The position numbers and the translations under genes were made by a program. 64,000 nucleotides of DNA from Arthrobacter sp. B1I2 (GTDB lineage: Bacteria; Actinomycetota; Actinomycetes; Actinomycetales; Micrococcaceae), in assembly GCF_030816485.1 (NCBI RefSeq), contig NZ_JAUSYC010000001.1, positions 3,472,001 through 3,536,000 on the forward strand. Direction: 5' to 3'. Below are positions 1 through 10,183 of this stretch, piece by piece. A model generated the notes under the pieces. The model was not told the origin of the DNA. It worked only from the letters and a program-made list of their open reading frames with translations, and did not search any database. Each line of letters begins with the position of its first letter. Positions within the stretch are counted from its first letter, which is position 1.

Positions 1-2458
1 CGCCGCCGCCCAGCAGGGGGCGGTGCGGCTGCTCGATGCCGCCGTCCGGGTACGCCATCTGGTGGCGCGCCGAAACCTCAGCCGCGATGACGTCCAGGCC
101 CACGCCGCCCAGCTGGGAGTGCGTGCCGGCGAAGAATTCGTCAACCAGTTCCTGGCCCAGGCCAAGCGCCTCGAAGGTCTGGGCGCCCGTGTAGGAGGCC
201 ACCGTGGAGATGCCCATCTTCGACATGATCTTCAGGACGCCCTTGCCCAGGCCCTTGATCAGGTTGTAGACGCCGTCCTGCGGGGTGACGCCGGTGACGT
301 CGCCGGCAGCGATGAGCTGCTCCACGGATTCCATGGCGAGGTAGGGGTTGACCGCGGACGCGCCGTAGCCAATGAGGACGGCGACGTGGTGCGTCTCGCG
401 GACGTCCCCGGCCTCGACCACCAAGGCGGTCTTGGTGCGGTTGGCGCTGCGCAGCAGGTGGTGGTGCACGGCGCTGACCAGCAGCAGGGACGGGATGGGC
501 GCCCACTGGGCATTGGAGTCGCGGTCAGACAGCACGACGTACTGCACGCCGCGGTTGATGGCGCCGGACACCTGCTCGCAGATTTCCGTGAGCCTGGCGC
601 GGAGCGCGTTCTCGCCGCCTTCAGGGCGGTACAGCCCGCGGACCTTCATTGCGACGCGGAAGCCATCGGCGTCCTCGATGTTGGCGATCTTGGCGAGCTG
701 GTCGTTGTTGATCACGGGGAACGGCAGCTGGACCTGGGGCTGGCGGACCTGCTTGGTGTCCAGCAGGTTGCCGTTGGGTCCGATGGCGCAGGTCAGCGAC
801 GTGACAAGTTCTTCACGGATGGCGTCCAGCGGCGGGTTGGTGACCTGCGCGAAGGACTGCACGAAGTAGTCGAAGAGCAGGCGCGGGCGCTTGGACAGCA
901 CGGCCACCGGGGTGTCGGAGCCCATGGCGCCCAGCGGCTCGGCGCCGGTGCGGGCCATGGGGCCCAGCAGGATCTTCAGTTCCTCGGTGGTGTAGCCGAA
1001 CGTGCGCTGGCGGATGTTCACGGACGCGGCCGTGTGGACCACGTGCTCACGCTCGGGCAGGTCGTTGAGGTCGATCAGGTTGTCCTTGACCCACTCCGCC
1101 CACGGGTTGGCGGCGGCAACCTCTGCCTTGACCTCTTCGTCGTCGATAATGCGGCCGGCGTCGGTGTCCACAAGGAACATCTTGCCCGGGGACACGCGGC
1201 CTTTCTTGACCACCTTGGAGGGCTCGACGTCGATCACGCCCACCTCGGAAGCGAAGACGATCAGGCCGTCCTCGGTGATCCAGAACCGGCCCGGGCGCAG
1301 CCCGTTGCGGTCAAGGGTGGCACCCACCAGGTTGCCGTCGGTGAAGGAGACGGCGGCGGGGCCGTCCCACGGTTCCATCAGCAGGGAGTGGTACTCATAG
1401 AAGGCATGCCGGGCCGGATCCATGGTGGCGTGGTTTTCCCAGGCCTCCGGGATCATCATCATGATCGAGTGCGTGATGGGCCGGCCGGACAGCCACAGGA
1501 GCTCGGCTACCTCGTCGAAGGACGCGGAGTCCGAAGCGCCGGGGGTGCAGATGGGGTACAGCTCTTCCGGCGAGTCACCCAGCAGCGGGTTGGCCAGCTG
1601 GGACTGGCGGGCCCGCATCCAGTTCCGGTTGCCCTTGACGGTGTTGATTTCACCGTTGTGGGCGATGGTCCGGAACGGCTGCGCGAGCGGCCAGGACGGG
1701 AAGGTGTTGGTGGAGAAGCGCGAGTGCACGATCGCGAGCTTGGTCTTGAACCGCTTGTCGGAGAGGTCCGGGTAGAACGGCTCAAGCTGGGCGGTGGTGA
1801 GCATGCCCTTGTAGACGATGGTGCGGGAGGACAGCGAGGGGAAGTACACACCGAACTTGTTCTGGGCACGCTTCCGGATACGCCAGGCGCGGGAGTCCAG
1901 CTCGTTGCGGTCCAGTTCCTCCCCGTTGGCGGATGCCAGGAAAGGCTGGGAGAAGTAGGGCATGCAGGCACGGGCCATGGCGCCCACGAGGTCGGCAACC
2001 ACCGGCACTTCACGCCAGCCGAGGACCTTGAGGCCCTCGTCGGCGGCCAGGCCTTCGATGCCTGCCTTGGCGGCGTCGGCTTCGCGCTGCTCCGCAGGCA
2101 GGAAGGCCGTACCCGCAACGTACTGGCCGGGAGCGGGCAGTTCGAACTCGGTAACCGCGCGGAAGAACTCGTCCGGGATCTGCATGAGGAGGCCCGCGCC
2201 GTCGCCCGTGCCCTCATCGGCACCCACGGCACCGCGGTGCTCGAGGTTGCGCAGGGCAGTCAGGGCGGCGTCGACGATGTCGTACCCGGGTTCGCCGCGA
2301 AGGGTCGCGATGATCGCGAGTCCGCAGGCGTCCTTCTCCTGTTCCGGGTTGTAGAGCCCGGCGGCCTCCGGCATGGCTGCGAAGCGCTTGAACGGCGACA
2401 TTGCAGTCTCAGGCTGGTCCGGTTCGGACCAGCTGGGCGTGTTAAGAGTTTGGGTCAT
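1..2458 (-). CDS. gltB: Glutamate synthase large subunit, 5' part (runs off window)
   Basis: Glutamate synthase (GOGAT) large subunit makes two glutamates from glutamine and 2-oxoglutarate. About 819 N-terminal residues are visible out of roughly 1,500 usual for the family; the rest lies beyond base 1. The reading frame starts at the ATG at 2458. A 44-residue propeptide precedes Cys45 (KDACGLAII), the expected N-terminal nucleophile of the class-II glutamine amidotransferase domain, followed by NLEHRGAVGADEGTGDGAG. The visible part covers the amidotransferase domain and most of the central domain; the FMN/Fe-S domain is missing because of the window edge. It lies downstream of lgt in the same direction after a 264-nt gap with a possible promoter, so it may have its own transcript. 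Confidence 0.96.
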   Translation of the reverse strand, partial: MTQTLNTPSWSEPDQPETAMSPFKRFAAMPEAAGLYNPEQEKDACGLAIIATLRGEPGYDIVDAALTALRNLEHRGAVGADEGTGDGAGLLMQIPDEFFRAVTEFELPAPGQYVAGTAFLPAEQREADAAKAGIEGLAADEGLKVLGWREVPVVADLVGAMARACMPYFSQPFLASANGEELDRNELDSRAWRIRKRAQNKFGVYFPSLSSRTIVYKGMLTTAQLEPFYPDLSDKRFKTKLAIVHSRFSTNTFPSWPLAQPFRTIAHNGEINTVKGNRNWMRARQSQLANPLLGDSPEELYPICTPGASDSASFDEVAELLWLSGRPITHSIMMMIPEAWENHATMDPARHAFYEYHSLLMEPWDGPAAVSFTDGNLVGATLDRNGLRPGRFWITEDGLIVFASEVGVIDVEPSKVVKKGRVSPGKMFLVDTDAGRIIDDEEVKAEVAAANPWAEWVKDNLIDLNDLPEREHVVHTAASVNIRQRTFGYTTEELKILLGPMARTGAEPLGAMGSDTPVAVLSKRPRLLFDYFVQSFAQVTNPPLDAIREELVTSLTCAIGPNGNLLDTKQVRQPQVQLPFPVINNDQLAKIANIEDADGFRVAMKVRGLYRPEGGENALRARLTEICEQVSGAINRGVQYVVLSDRDSNAQWAPIPSLLLVSAVHHHLLRSANRTKTALVVEAGDVRETHHVAVLIGYGASAVNPYLAMESVEQLIAAGDVTGVTPQDGVYNLIKGLGKGVLKIMSKMGISTVASYTGAQTFEALGLGQELVDEFFAGTHSQLGGVGLDVIAAEVSARHQMAYPDGGIEQPHRPLLGGG

Positions 2459-2560
2459 GGGAGACGTCCTTCCTCCTGATCGTGCGTATGGAAGGGACAC
2501 CGTTGGCCCCACTCGTCGGGCGCCGCTGCGGTGGGCACAACAAAGTGTTGATTACTGGAA

Positions 2561-2566
2561 ATTGTA
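2561..2566 (-). promoter_or_regulatory. Candidate -10 box for gltB
   Basis: The 264-nt gap between lgt and gltB (2459-2722) has no gene. On the minus strand it carries TACAAT at 2566-2561, a good match to a housekeeping -10 box, about 102 nt before the gltB start. A clear -35 is not evident (TTAGTT lies 17 nt upstream). I saw no GlnR-type box. Weak prediction. Confidence 0.35.
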
Positions 2567-2722
2567 GGTCAGCGCAGCCTGCTGAACTAACGGTTACGCA
2601 GGCCCCTGCCCGAGGCATCGCCACCCAGCATGTCTCTGCTGGCCGGACGGTGCCCCATGCCACGACATTGTGGTTTCCGGGCGCTTCGAGCGGTGGCTCT
2701 GCTGCCCTGCCCGGCCGGCGCC

Positions 2723-3889
2723 TTACTTACCGGTGCCGGCCTCCGGTGCGGGTCCTGTGGCTGTGCTGCCGGAGTGTCCGGCAGCCGTTGCATCCGTTCC
2801 GGGCTTTGAGCCGGCCGGTGCTGCCGCGGCTTCTTCCGTGGGGTCGGAAGCATGCCTGGAACCGCTGTGGTTATCAGGGAGATTACCACGCGAATCACTA
2901 TTTGAGACAACATCGTCCGGATCACGGACGTCATGACTGGCCGGGGCATCCCCTCCCGGCACCGCCGGTTTCTCCGGTTCCCGGCCCGGAAGGTACACGG
3001 TGTCCGGCTCCGGGCGGCCCTTCAGGCCCAGGAGGATGAAGGCGGCCAGGGCCAGCACGAAGACGAAGATGCTGGTCCACACGTTGAGACGGGTGGTGAT
3101 GCCGAAGATGCTGATCTGCTCGGCGTCGTCGATCCGCATCGCCTCGATCCAGACGCGCCCCAGGGTGTAGTACATGGCGTACAGCCAGAAGAGCCGGCTC
3201 CGGCGGAAGTTGAAGCGCCGGTCCAGGGCCAGCAGGATCAGGACGCCGGCAAGGTTCCACAGCGACTCGTAGAGGAAGGTGGGGTGGAACAGGGTGTCCG
3301 CGGGCATGCCGGCGGGAAAGTTGGGGTTGTCGGCGTCAACCTGCAGGCCCCACGGCAACGTGGTGGGACCGCCGAAGAGTTCCTGGTTGAAGTAGTTGCC
3401 CCACCGCCCGATGGCCTGTGCCAGGAGCAGGCCGGGTGCCGCGGCGTCGGCGAAAGCGCTCAGCTTCACGCCGCTGCGGCGGCAGCCGATCCACGCACCA
3501 AGGGCGCCAAGGACGACGGCACCCCAGATTCCCAGGCCGCCGCGCTGGATCTGCGGGATAAGTGAGAGGTCTCCGGTGCCGTCGAAGCCCGGACCGAAGT
3601 AGGCATCCGGTGATGACACCACGTGGTAGAGCCGGCCCCCGATGATGCCGAAGGGGATGGCCCAAATGACGATGTCCCAGACGCTGCCTTCAGGGGCGCC
3701 GCGCCTGGCCCAGCGGACGGACGTCAGCCAGAGGCCCACCACGATGCCCGCCAGGATGCACAGAGCATAGGCGTGGATCCGCAGGCTGCCCCACGGCAGG
3801 GGAATGTCGAAACCGGACCAGTCCGGGCTGGGGATGCCGGCTGGCACCAAAGCAGGGGCCAGTGTGGCTGCCTGAAGGAGTGGCTGCAT
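2723..3889 (-). CDS. lgt: Prolipoprotein diacylglyceryl transferase
   Basis: Lgt is the membrane enzyme that transfers diacylglycerol from phosphatidylglycerol to the lipobox cysteine of prolipoproteins. The 388-residue product has several hydrophobic segments and the family signature GRWGNYFNQELFGGPT near residue 165, followed by HPTFLYES. The last roughly 95 residues are a polar, Pro/Asp/Ser/Gly-rich tail that looks disordered and lies beyond the usual enzyme core; long tails are common in actinobacterial Lgt. The gene starts 3 nt after the trpA stop codon, so it is probably co-transcribed with the trp genes. A trpA-lgt arrangement is also known from mycobacteria. Confidence 0.96.
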   Translation of the reverse strand: MQPLLQAATLAPALVPAGIPSPDWSGFDIPLPWGSLRIHAYALCILAGIVVGLWLTSVRWARRGAPEGSVWDIVIWAIPFGIIGGRLYHVVSSPDAYFGPGFDGTGDLSLIPQIQRGGLGIWGAVVLGALGAWIGCRRSGVKLSAFADAAAPGLLLAQAIGRWGNYFNQELFGGPTTLPWGLQVDADNPNFPAGMPADTLFHPTFLYESLWNLAGVLILLALDRRFNFRRSRLFWLYAMYYTLGRVWIEAMRIDDAEQISIFGITTRLNVWTSIFVFVLALAAFILLGLKGRPEPDTVYLPGREPEKPAVPGGDAPASHDVRDPDDVVSNSDSRGNLPDNHSGSRHASDPTEEAAAAPAGSKPGTDATAAGHSGSTATGPAPEAGTGK

Positions 3890-3892
3890 GTC

Positions 3893-4741
3893 CTAGGCCC
3901 CGGTTCCCTGTGCCATGCCCGTTTCCCGGGCCAGGCCGGTGCTCAGGTCCTTGGTGAGGGCGCCGACCGCGTCCACTCCCCCGTCGCGGAGGGCCGCGAC
4001 CAGGGCGGTGCCAACGATGACGCCTTCGGCGTAGGCTGCGATTTCCCGGACCTGGTCTGCCGTGGAGACACCCAGTCCGACGCAGACGCGTTCGGCGCCG
4101 GCACCGTGCGCGGCGGCCACGACGCCCTTGGCTGCGGTGCTGACGGACGTACGGGCGCCGGTAACACCCATGATGGAGACGGCGTACACGAACCCGCGGC
4201 TCGCGTCCACGGTCCGCTGCATGCGCTCCCCGGTGGAGGACGGCGCCACGAGGAACACGCGGTCCAGGCCGTACTTGTCCGAGGCTGCCATCCACTCGGC
4301 GGCCTCGTCCGGGATCAGGTCCGGGGTAATGAGCCCGGCTCCCCCGGCCTCTGCCAGCCGGCGCGAGAACTCATCCACGCCCATGCGGACCACCGGGTTC
4401 CAGTAGGTCATGACCAGGACGGCGGCGTCGGTCTTGCTGGTGATGCCGGCGACGACGTCGAACACCTGGCTGACATGGAAGCCCTTGGCCAGTGCCTCGG
4501 TGGTGGCGGCCTGGATGACCTGGCCGTCCATGACGGGGTCCGAGTACGGAATGCCGATTTCGATCAGGTCGGCACCGTTCTGCGCCAGGGCTATGCCTGC
4601 GGCAATGGTGTCTTCCACGCTTGGGTAGCCTGCGGGGAGATAGCCGATGAGGGCGGAGCGTCCCTGGGACCGTGCCCTGTCAATCGCTGCTGCCGACTTG
4701 CTGGTCGTCTCTGCCTTGCCGGCCATCTCTGCGCTGCTCAC
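3893..4741 (-). CDS. trpA: Tryptophan synthase alpha chain
   Basis: TrpA cleaves indole-3-glycerol phosphate to indole and glyceraldehyde-3-phosphate within the TrpA2B2 complex. The 282-residue TIM barrel shows the catalytic glutamate and aspartate in [17 protein letters not shown] (about residues 59-74). The start is GTG at 4741, overlapping the trpB stop as GTGA, with GAGGGGGAG as ribosome binding site about 6 nt upstream inside trpB; an ATG at codon 6 is a less likely alternative. The 4-nt overlap suggests translational coupling and equal production of the two subunits. Confidence 0.97.
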   Translation of the reverse strand: MSSAEMAGKAETTSKSAAAIDRARSQGRSALIGYLPAGYPSVEDTIAAGIALAQNGADLIEIGIPYSDPVMDGQVIQAATTEALAKGFHVSQVFDVVAGITSKTDAAVLVMTYWNPVVRMGVDEFSRRLAEAGGAGLITPDLIPDEAAEWMAASDKYGLDRVFLVAPSSTGERMQRTVDASRGFVYAVSIMGVTGARTSVSTAAKGVVAAAHGAGAERVCVGLGVSTADQVREIAAYAEGVIVGTALVAALRDGGVDAVGALTKDLSTGLARETGMAQGTGA

Positions 4742-6057
4742 AGCTGCTCCCCCTCTTTGCCGATCTCGGATTCGGCGGAATTCTTGTCCAACAGGTCAAA
4801 CCATTCGGCGGCGGTGGCCACATCCTTGTCACCGCGTCCGGACAGGTTGACGATCACGATCCTTTCGGCGGCCGAGGCCGGGTCCTCCGCGGCCATCCGC
4901 TGGCCCACCTTGATGGCGCCGGCCAGCGCGTGCGAGGACTCGATGGCTGGAATGATGCCCTCCGTGCGGCACAGGAGGCGGAAGGCCTCCATGGCTTCGG
5001 CGTCCGTGATGGGCTCGTAGCTGACCCGTCCGATGTCGGACAGGTAGGAGTGCTCCGGGCCAACACCGGGGTAGTCCAGGCCCGCGGAAATGGAGTGCGA
5101 CTCGATGGTCTGCCCGTCGTCGTCCTGCATCAGGTAGGAGCGGGCGCCGTGCAGGACACCGGGCTTGCCCAGGGTGATCGTGGCGGCATGCCGGCCGGTC
5201 TCCACGCCCTCGCCGCCCGCCTCGAAGCCGTAGATCTTCACGGAGGGGTCGTCCAGGAACCCGTGGAAGATGCCGATGGCGTTGGAGCCGCCGCCGATGC
5301 AGGCGCAGACAGCGTCCGGGAGCCGGCCTTCCTGCTCCAGGATCTGGGCGCGGGCCTCCTCGCCGATGACCTCGTGGAAATACCGGACCATGGCCGGGAA
5401 CGGGTGGGCACCGGCGGCGGTGCCCAGCAGGTAGTGGGTGTTTTCAACGTTCGCCACCCAGTCGCGCAGGGCCTCGTTGATGGCGTCCTTGAGCGTCTGG
5501 GATCCGCTGGTCACCGGAATGACGGTGGCGCCGAGCAGTTCCATCCGGGCCACGTTGAGCGCCTGGCGGCGGCAGTCCTCGGCTCCCATGTAGACCACGC
5601 ATTCGAGGCCCATCAGGGCGGCGGCGGTGGCGCTGGCCACACCGTGCTGGCCGGCACCGGTCTCGGCGATGACGCGCGTCTTCCCCATCCGCTTAGCCAG
5701 CAGGGCCTGGCCCAGGACGTTGTTGATCTTGTGGGATCCGGTGTGGTTGAGGTCCTCGCGCTTGAGGAACACCCGCACTCCCCCGGCGTGCTGGGAGAAC
5801 CGCTTGGCTTCTGTCAGCAGGGACGGCCGGCCGGAGTAGTTCTTGTTCAGGTCCGTAATCTGCGCCCGGAATTCGGGATCGTCCTTGGCCTTGTTGAAGG
5901 TCTCTTCAAGTTCGTCCAGGGCGGCAATGAGGGACTCCGGCATCCATCGCCCGCCGTAGTTGCCGAAGTACGGCCCCGGGGCGTGGCGGAGGGATCCGCC
6001 CTGCAGGAATGCTTCCGCGGTGTTGTTGTCAGCGTTTCCTGAGGGTGCGTCAGCCAT
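4738..6057 (-). CDS. trpB: Tryptophan synthase beta chain
   Basis: TrpB is the PLP enzyme joining indole and serine to give tryptophan. From the ATG at 6057 the product has 439 residues. The open frame extends upstream to 6255, but that extension is Pro/Ala-rich low-complexity sequence, whereas homology-like sequence starts with MADAPSG and [14 protein letters not shown]. The PLP lysine lies in HTGSHKINN (Lys110). The glycine-rich phosphate loop GGGSNAIG is present. It follows trpC after 127 nt and overlaps trpA by 4 nt. Confidence 0.97.
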   Translation of the reverse strand: MADAPSGNADNNTAEAFLQGGSLRHAPGPYFGNYGGRWMPESLIAALDELEETFNKAKDDPEFRAQITDLNKNYSGRPSLLTEAKRFSQHAGGVRVFLKREDLNHTGSHKINNVLGQALLAKRMGKTRVIAETGAGQHGVASATAAALMGLECVVYMGAEDCRRQALNVARMELLGATVIPVTSGSQTLKDAINEALRDWVANVENTHYLLGTAAGAHPFPAMVRYFHEVIGEEARAQILEQEGRLPDAVCACIGGGSNAIGIFHGFLDDPSVKIYGFEAGGEGVETGRHAATITLGKPGVLHGARSYLMQDDDGQTIESHSISAGLDYPGVGPEHSYLSDIGRVSYEPITDAEAMEAFRLLCRTEGIIPAIESSHALAGAIKVGQRMAAEDPASAAERIVIVNLSGRGDKDVATAAEWFDLLDKNSAESEIGKEGEQL

Positions 6058-6184
6058 CAGTCCTGTCCTGTTCCATGTTGGTTGGTCAAAAGTGTGCTGT
6101 TCCGGCTGGGCCGGATGGTGTGCCTGTGCTGCGGGGCCGGCGTGCGCCGGCACCCGCAGGAAGGCGTGGAGGTGTGCCTCAGCC

Positions 6185-7006
6185 TCAGCCGCGGGCGGCG
6201 ATGGCGGCGGCACCCGCGGCAGTGAACTCAGCGATGCGTTCCCGGGGCGTGGCATGGCTTACCAGGGCCTCGCCCACCAGTATCGCGTTGGCGCCGCTGC
6301 CGGCGTAATGCGTGACGTCGCCGGCGTCGCGGACCCCGGACTCGGCAACCACCACTGCCTCGGCTGGAATCAGCCCCGCCAGTGAGGCAAAGACAGAACG
6401 GTCGACGTCGAGCGTCTTCAGGTTGCGGACGTTGACGCCGATGATCCGCGCGTTGGCCGCGACGGCACGCTCGATTTCCTCTTCGGTGTGGGTTTCCACG
6501 AGCACGTTCATGCCAAGTTCGGCGCTGAGGGCGCTGAATTCGGAGAGCTGCGCGTCCGAAAGGGCCGCCACGATGAGCAGGATAAGGTCGGCGCCGTGGG
6601 CACGGGCCTCCCAGATCTGGTACTCGTCGAGCGTGAAGTCCTTCCGCAGCAGCGGGATGTCGACGGCGGCGCGGACGGCGTCGAGGTCGGCCAGGGACCC
6701 GTTGAAGCGGCGCTGCTCGGTGAGGACGCTGATGACGGCGGCACCGCCGTCGGCATACTGCCTGGCGAGCGAGGCCGGATCGCCGATGCTGGCGAGATCA
6801 CCCTTGGAGGGGCTGCGGCGCTTGATTTCGGCAATGACTTTCAGCTGTTCCCGGGTTGGGGAGGTTCCGCCGAGGGCGGCCCAGGCGTCACGGGCAGGTG
6901 CCGCGGCCCGGGCCAGGTCCTTCAGCTCGGCCAGGGAAACGAGCCGTTTCCTGGCCGCCATATCCTCCCTGACACCGGCGTTGATGTCGTCGAGAACAGT
7001 CGCCAT
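6185..7006 (-). CDS. trpC: Indole-3-glycerol phosphate synthase
   Basis: TrpC closes the ring of 1-(2-carboxyphenylamino)-1-deoxyribulose 5-phosphate to indole-3-glycerol phosphate. The 273-residue protein has the family motifs [26 protein letters not shown] and [10 protein letters not shown] and is not fused to TrpF. The ATG at 7006 overlaps the stop of the preceding small gene as TGATG. trpF is not in the window; in actinobacteria PriA (HisA) often supplies that activity, but hisA/priA is also not in this window. Confidence 0.97.
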   Translation of the reverse strand: MATVLDDINAGVREDMAARKRLVSLAELKDLARAAAPARDAWAALGGTSPTREQLKVIAEIKRRSPSKGDLASIGDPASLARQYADGGAAVISVLTEQRRFNGSLADLDAVRAAVDIPLLRKDFTLDEYQIWEARAHGADLILLIVAALSDAQLSEFSALSAELGMNVLVETHTEEEIERAVAANARIIGVNVRNLKTLDVDRSVFASLAGLIPAEAVVVAESGVRDAGDVTHYAGSGANAILVGEALVSHATPRERIAEFTAAGAAAIAARG

Positions 7007-7293
7007 CAGTGGCCGGAGTTTTTCAGCTTGCTGCCCTCAACGCCGTAGCCTGCCTTGCGCATGATGAAACCGAGGATCAGGCCGACGACCATGACGGCGA
7101 TGCCGCCAATGAAGATGGGGGTGCTGGCAATGACGAAGGCGATGGCTGCGATGAGCGCGCCTACGAGCATGACGATGACGCAGGTCCAGGCGGCCGGGCT
7201 GTTGCCGTGGCCCAGTTCCTGGCTGTGGTCAATAGCGCCGGGGGCCACCGTGCGGCTGCCTGACTTGGAAACGGACGCAGGTGCTTTGCTCAT
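7006..7293 (-). CDS. Small HGxxPAAW-family membrane protein
   Basis: This 95-residue protein has the motif HGNSPAAW at about residues 29-36 followed by two hydrophobic segments (about 37-58 and 64-83) and a basic C-terminus. The HGxxPAAW family occurs in actinobacterial trp operons and has no proven role that I know of. The gene is locked between the Trp-associated membrane protein gene and trpC, overlapping trpC as TGATG, so it must be translated together with the trp enzymes. A role in tryptophan or anthranilate handling at the membrane is only inferred from this position. Confidence 0.85.
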   Translation of the reverse strand: MSKAPASVSKSGSRTVAPGAIDHSQELGHGNSPAAWTCVIVMLVGALIAAIAFVIASTPIFIGGIAVMVVGLILGFIMRKAGYGVEGSKLKNSGH

Positions 7294-7398
7294 GGAAATC
7301 TCCTCAGGATGGATACTGCTTACATTCTGCCATTTTTTGGCCGCCGCCCGCGTACCGCCAGGCTTGCCGCCCCGTGCCGGCGCTGCCTCCCGATGGCG

Positions 7399-8043
7399 TT
7401 AGGTGGGGTCCTCGCCGCGGGAAAGCCGGTCCCAGCTGTCAATCTCGTCCACCGGGCCAGCCGCCGGCGCAGTCCCCGCGGCGCCGGCCGCGTCATATTT
7501 GGTGCGTGTCTTCCAGTAACGGGACGCAGGCAGGATCAGCAGGGCTGCCAGGGCGAGGACGCAGCCGGCGACGACGGCGAGCACCGGGAAGGGCGTGAGG
7601 TCCACGCGCGCCTGGCTGCCCGACACACCCGTGGCAGCTGCAATGGACCCCTGCGCGGCCGCGAGCGGGTCGGCCAGGACGGTGGCTGCGGCCGTCACCA
7701 CGCCTGCTGAGGCAAAGACAATGATGGCGGTGATGACCCACCGGGCGATCCTGCCGGCAATGGCCGCCGCGAGCCCGCCGGCCAGGGCCACCAGGGCCAG
7801 GGCCGTGACGGTGGTGGCGGCCTTGCTGCCCTGGACCTGGATGGCGCTCTGGCCGGCTCCCGCCTGGCCCATCTGATTGGGATCCAGCGTGGCCGTCATC
7901 CAGGTCTGGGTGGTGGTGCCGAACGCAGCCAGCGCCAGGAGGGTGATCAACAGCACCAGCGTCGACCTGCGCGCCCAGACCGGCGTGGCCCTGGCCTTTT
8001 CGGCCTTTCCTGCCTGCCCTGCCGCAACCCCGGCATCCGACAT
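7399..8043 (-). CDS. Trp biosynthesis-associated membrane protein
   Basis: The 214-residue protein has about four hydrophobic segments (near residues 28-48, 75-97, 100-125 and 150-172) and matches the pattern of the actinobacterial Trp-operon membrane protein family (TIGR02234-like), known only by its association with trp genes. Its ATG at 8043 overlaps the trpE stop as TGATG, implying coupled translation. The C-terminal 35 residues are polar. Function unknown. The 105-nt gap after it, before the HGxxPAAW gene, holds no recognisable gene. Confidence 0.85.
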   Translation of the reverse strand: MSDAGVAAGQAGKAEKARATPVWARRSTLVLLITLLALAAFGTTTQTWMTATLDPNQMGQAGAGQSAIQVQGSKAATTVTALALVALAGGLAAAIAGRIARWVITAIIVFASAGVVTAAATVLADPLAAAQGSIAAATGVSGSQARVDLTPFPVLAVVAGCVLALAALLILPASRYWKTRTKYDAAGAAGTAPAAGPVDEIDSWDRLSRGEDPT

Positions 8044-9605
8044 CAGGAAGCCGTCCCGCCGGGGAGCGATTCCGCGGAGATGTTGTGCAACGATCCGGCC
8101 GTGTGCACTGCGCGCAGCGGAGCGGCGGCCTTGTTGACGGTTTCCAGGGCCTCGGTGGGGTTCACCGAGTCAGCCACGATGCCGCCGCCGGCCTGCACGT
8201 AGGCGCGTCCCTCCCGGATCAGGGCCGACCGGATGGCGATGGCCATGTCCATGTCACCGGCGAAGTCCAGGTAGCCCACCACGCCGCCGTAAATGCCGCG
8301 GCGGTGCGGTTCCAGCTCGTCGAGGAGGCGCAGCGCCCTGGGCTTGGGGGCACCCGAAAGGGTGCCGGCCGGGAAGGTTGCCTTCAGCACGTCATAGGCT
8401 TTGGCCTGCGGGGAGAGCCGGCCCACCACGGTGGACACCAGGTGCATGATGTGGCTGAAGCGCTCCACCTCCATGAACTGGGTGACATCCACGGTGCCGG
8501 CCACACAGACCTTGGAGAGGTCGTTGCGGGACAAGTCCACCAGCATCAGGTGCTCGGCGCGTTCCTTCTGGTCCGCGAGCAGCTCCTCGGCAAGGGCCTT
8601 GTCCGCTTCCACGGTCTTCCCGCGCGGACGGGAACCCGCGATGGGGTGGGTGATGACTTCCTCGCCCGTCACGGTGACGAGGGCTTCGGGCGAGGATCCC
8701 ACGATGGAGTATTCCCGGCCGTCGGCATCGGCCAGACTGAAGATGTACATGTACGGGCTGGGGTTGGTGTTGCGCAGGACGCGGTACACGTCCAGGGCCG
8801 AGGCCTGGCACTCCATCTCGAAACGCCGGGAAATGACCACCTGGAAGACCTCGCCGTCCACGATGGCTTCCTTGCCGCGGTCCAGTGCGGCGAGGTACTC
8901 GGCCTCGTCCCAGCGTTCCTGGACGCTGGACGCGAAGTCCAGGGCCGCCGGTGCAAGAACGGAGACCGGCTGCACCACGGGGGTGCTGATCTGTGCCAGG
9001 AGCTCCTTGACCCGGGCCACGGCGTCGTGCCAGGCCTCGTCCACGCGCTCGGAGCTGTTGTCGAAGTTGATGGCGTTGGCAATGAGCAGGACCGTGCCGT
9101 CCACGTTGTCATGCACGGCCATGTCGGTGACGAGGTTCAAGGCCATTTCCGGCAGCTGCAGGTCGTCCTCCGGCGGGCTGACCAACCGTTCCCAATGCCG
9201 GACGGTTTCCCAGCCCAGAAACCCCACCAGGCCGGACGTGAAGGGCGGCAGCCCGTCGAACCGGTCGGTGCGCAGGGCGTCAATGGTGTCGCGGACGGCA
9301 TCAACGGGGCTGCCGCCCACCGGAACGCCTGCAGGCGGTTCGCCCAGCCAGTGCGCCTGGCCATCCTTGGTGGTCAAGGTGGCGCGGGACCTGGCGCCGA
9401 TGAAGGAGTAGCGGGACCAGGCTCCGCCTACCGCCGCCGATTCCATCAGGAAGGTGCCGGGCTGCCCCTGGGCCAGCTTCCGGTACAGGCCGATCGGGGT
9501 CTCGGCGTCGGCGAGGACCTTGAGCCTGACGGGGATGACACGGCTGTGGCCGGCGAGTTCCCGGAATTCCTCGAGGCTTGGGCTGATGGTTCCAAGGTCC
9601 TGCAT
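8043..9605 (-). CDS. trpE: Anthranilate synthase component I
   Basis: TrpE converts chorismate to anthranilate using ammonia from TrpG. From the ATG at 9605 it has 520 residues; upstream in-frame sequence to 9860 is Arg/Gly/Pro-rich noise overlapping hisI. The N-terminal region keeps the tryptophan feedback element (LMESAAVGGAWSRYSF), and the catalytic half has AGSRPRGKT, LVDLSRNDL, PAGTLSGAPK and the final VQAGGGIVADS. trpG and trpD are not in the window. The 113-nt gap before it shows no leader peptide with clustered Trp codons, so I see no classical attenuator. Confidence 0.97.
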   Translation of the reverse strand: MQDLGTISPSLEEFRELAGHSRVIPVRLKVLADAETPIGLYRKLAQGQPGTFLMESAAVGGAWSRYSFIGARSRATLTTKDGQAHWLGEPPAGVPVGGSPVDAVRDTIDALRTDRFDGLPPFTSGLVGFLGWETVRHWERLVSPPEDDLQLPEMALNLVTDMAVHDNVDGTVLLIANAINFDNSSERVDEAWHDAVARVKELLAQISTPVVQPVSVLAPAALDFASSVQERWDEAEYLAALDRGKEAIVDGEVFQVVISRRFEMECQASALDVYRVLRNTNPSPYMYIFSLADADGREYSIVGSSPEALVTVTGEEVITHPIAGSRPRGKTVEADKALAEELLADQKERAEHLMLVDLSRNDLSKVCVAGTVDVTQFMEVERFSHIMHLVSTVVGRLSPQAKAYDVLKATFPAGTLSGAPKPRALRLLDELEPHRRGIYGGVVGYLDFAGDMDMAIAIRSALIREGRAYVQAGGGIVADSVNPTEALETVNKAAAPLRAVHTAGSLHNISAESLPGGTAS

Positions 9606-9718
9606 GGCTATGCTTGTCCGCCTGTTCTTCGAAAGGGCCGGCCGTGCCGGACACCTTGAGTGTGCTTGCTGGGTTGGCCACGGCCGGATGGGGACGCCGG
9701 CCGGGCAGCCTATTCGGC

Positions 9719-10183
9719 TTAGCCTGCCTGGCCTGCCACCACGTCCAGGTCCCTGCCGTCGAAGCAGGTGCGGGTACCCGTATGGCAGGCGGCACCCACC
9801 TGGTCCACGCGTACCAGCAGTGCGTCGCCGTCGCAGTCCATGGCCACGGATTTGACCCACTGGACGTGCCCGGAGGTGTCACCCTTGCGCCAGTACTCCT
9901 GGCGTGAGCGGGAATAGAACGTCACGCGGCCGGTGGTCATGGTGCGGTGCAGGGCCTCGTCGTCCATCCAGCCGAGCATCAGGACTTCGTTGGTGTCGTA
10001 CTGCTGCACCACCGCGGCCACCAGGCCTGCGCCGTCGCGCTTGAGCGCCGCGGCCACCTCCCCAGGAAGCGGGCCGGCAAGCGGTGCTGCGGGGCCGGAT
10101 TCCGCGGACGACGACGGCACGGACTTCACGGACGCGGACACGGCGGATCCTGCGGCTGGGACGGGGGTTGGCTGCTCAGACAT
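9719..10183 (-). CDS. hisI: Phosphoribosyl-AMP cyclohydrolase
   Basis: HisI opens the purine ring of phosphoribosyl-AMP in histidine synthesis. The 154-residue protein has about 45 variable N-terminal residues, then the conserved [42 protein letters not shown] and the zinc-binding ACHTGTRTC. It is the stand-alone form without a HisE domain; hisE is separate at 12704. The start ATG at 10183 lies 7 nt after TAGACT (10196-10191 on minus), the signature of a leaderless transcript. trpE follows in the same direction after 113 nt. Confidence 0.96.
   Translation of the reverse strand: MSEQPTPVPAAGSAVSASVKSVPSSSAESGPAAPLAGPLPGEVAAALKRDGAGLVAAVVQQYDTNEVLMLGWMDDEALHRTMTTGRVTFYSRSRQEYWRKGDTSGHVQWVKSVAMDCDGDALLVRVDQVGAACHTGTRTCFDGRDLDVVAGQAG

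Noticed and set aside
23..2479. An 818-codon open frame on plus across gltB
   Set aside because: Arg/Gly/Val-rich translation with no family motif; it mirrors the gltB frame on the opposite strand, a usual effect of high GC codon use.
8085..9659. Long plus-strand frame across trpE
   Set aside because: Antisense shadow; composition biased, no domain.
9606..9718. Trp attenuator or T-box before trpE
   Set aside because: No leader peptide with Trp codons and no T-box sequence seen in the 113-nt gap.
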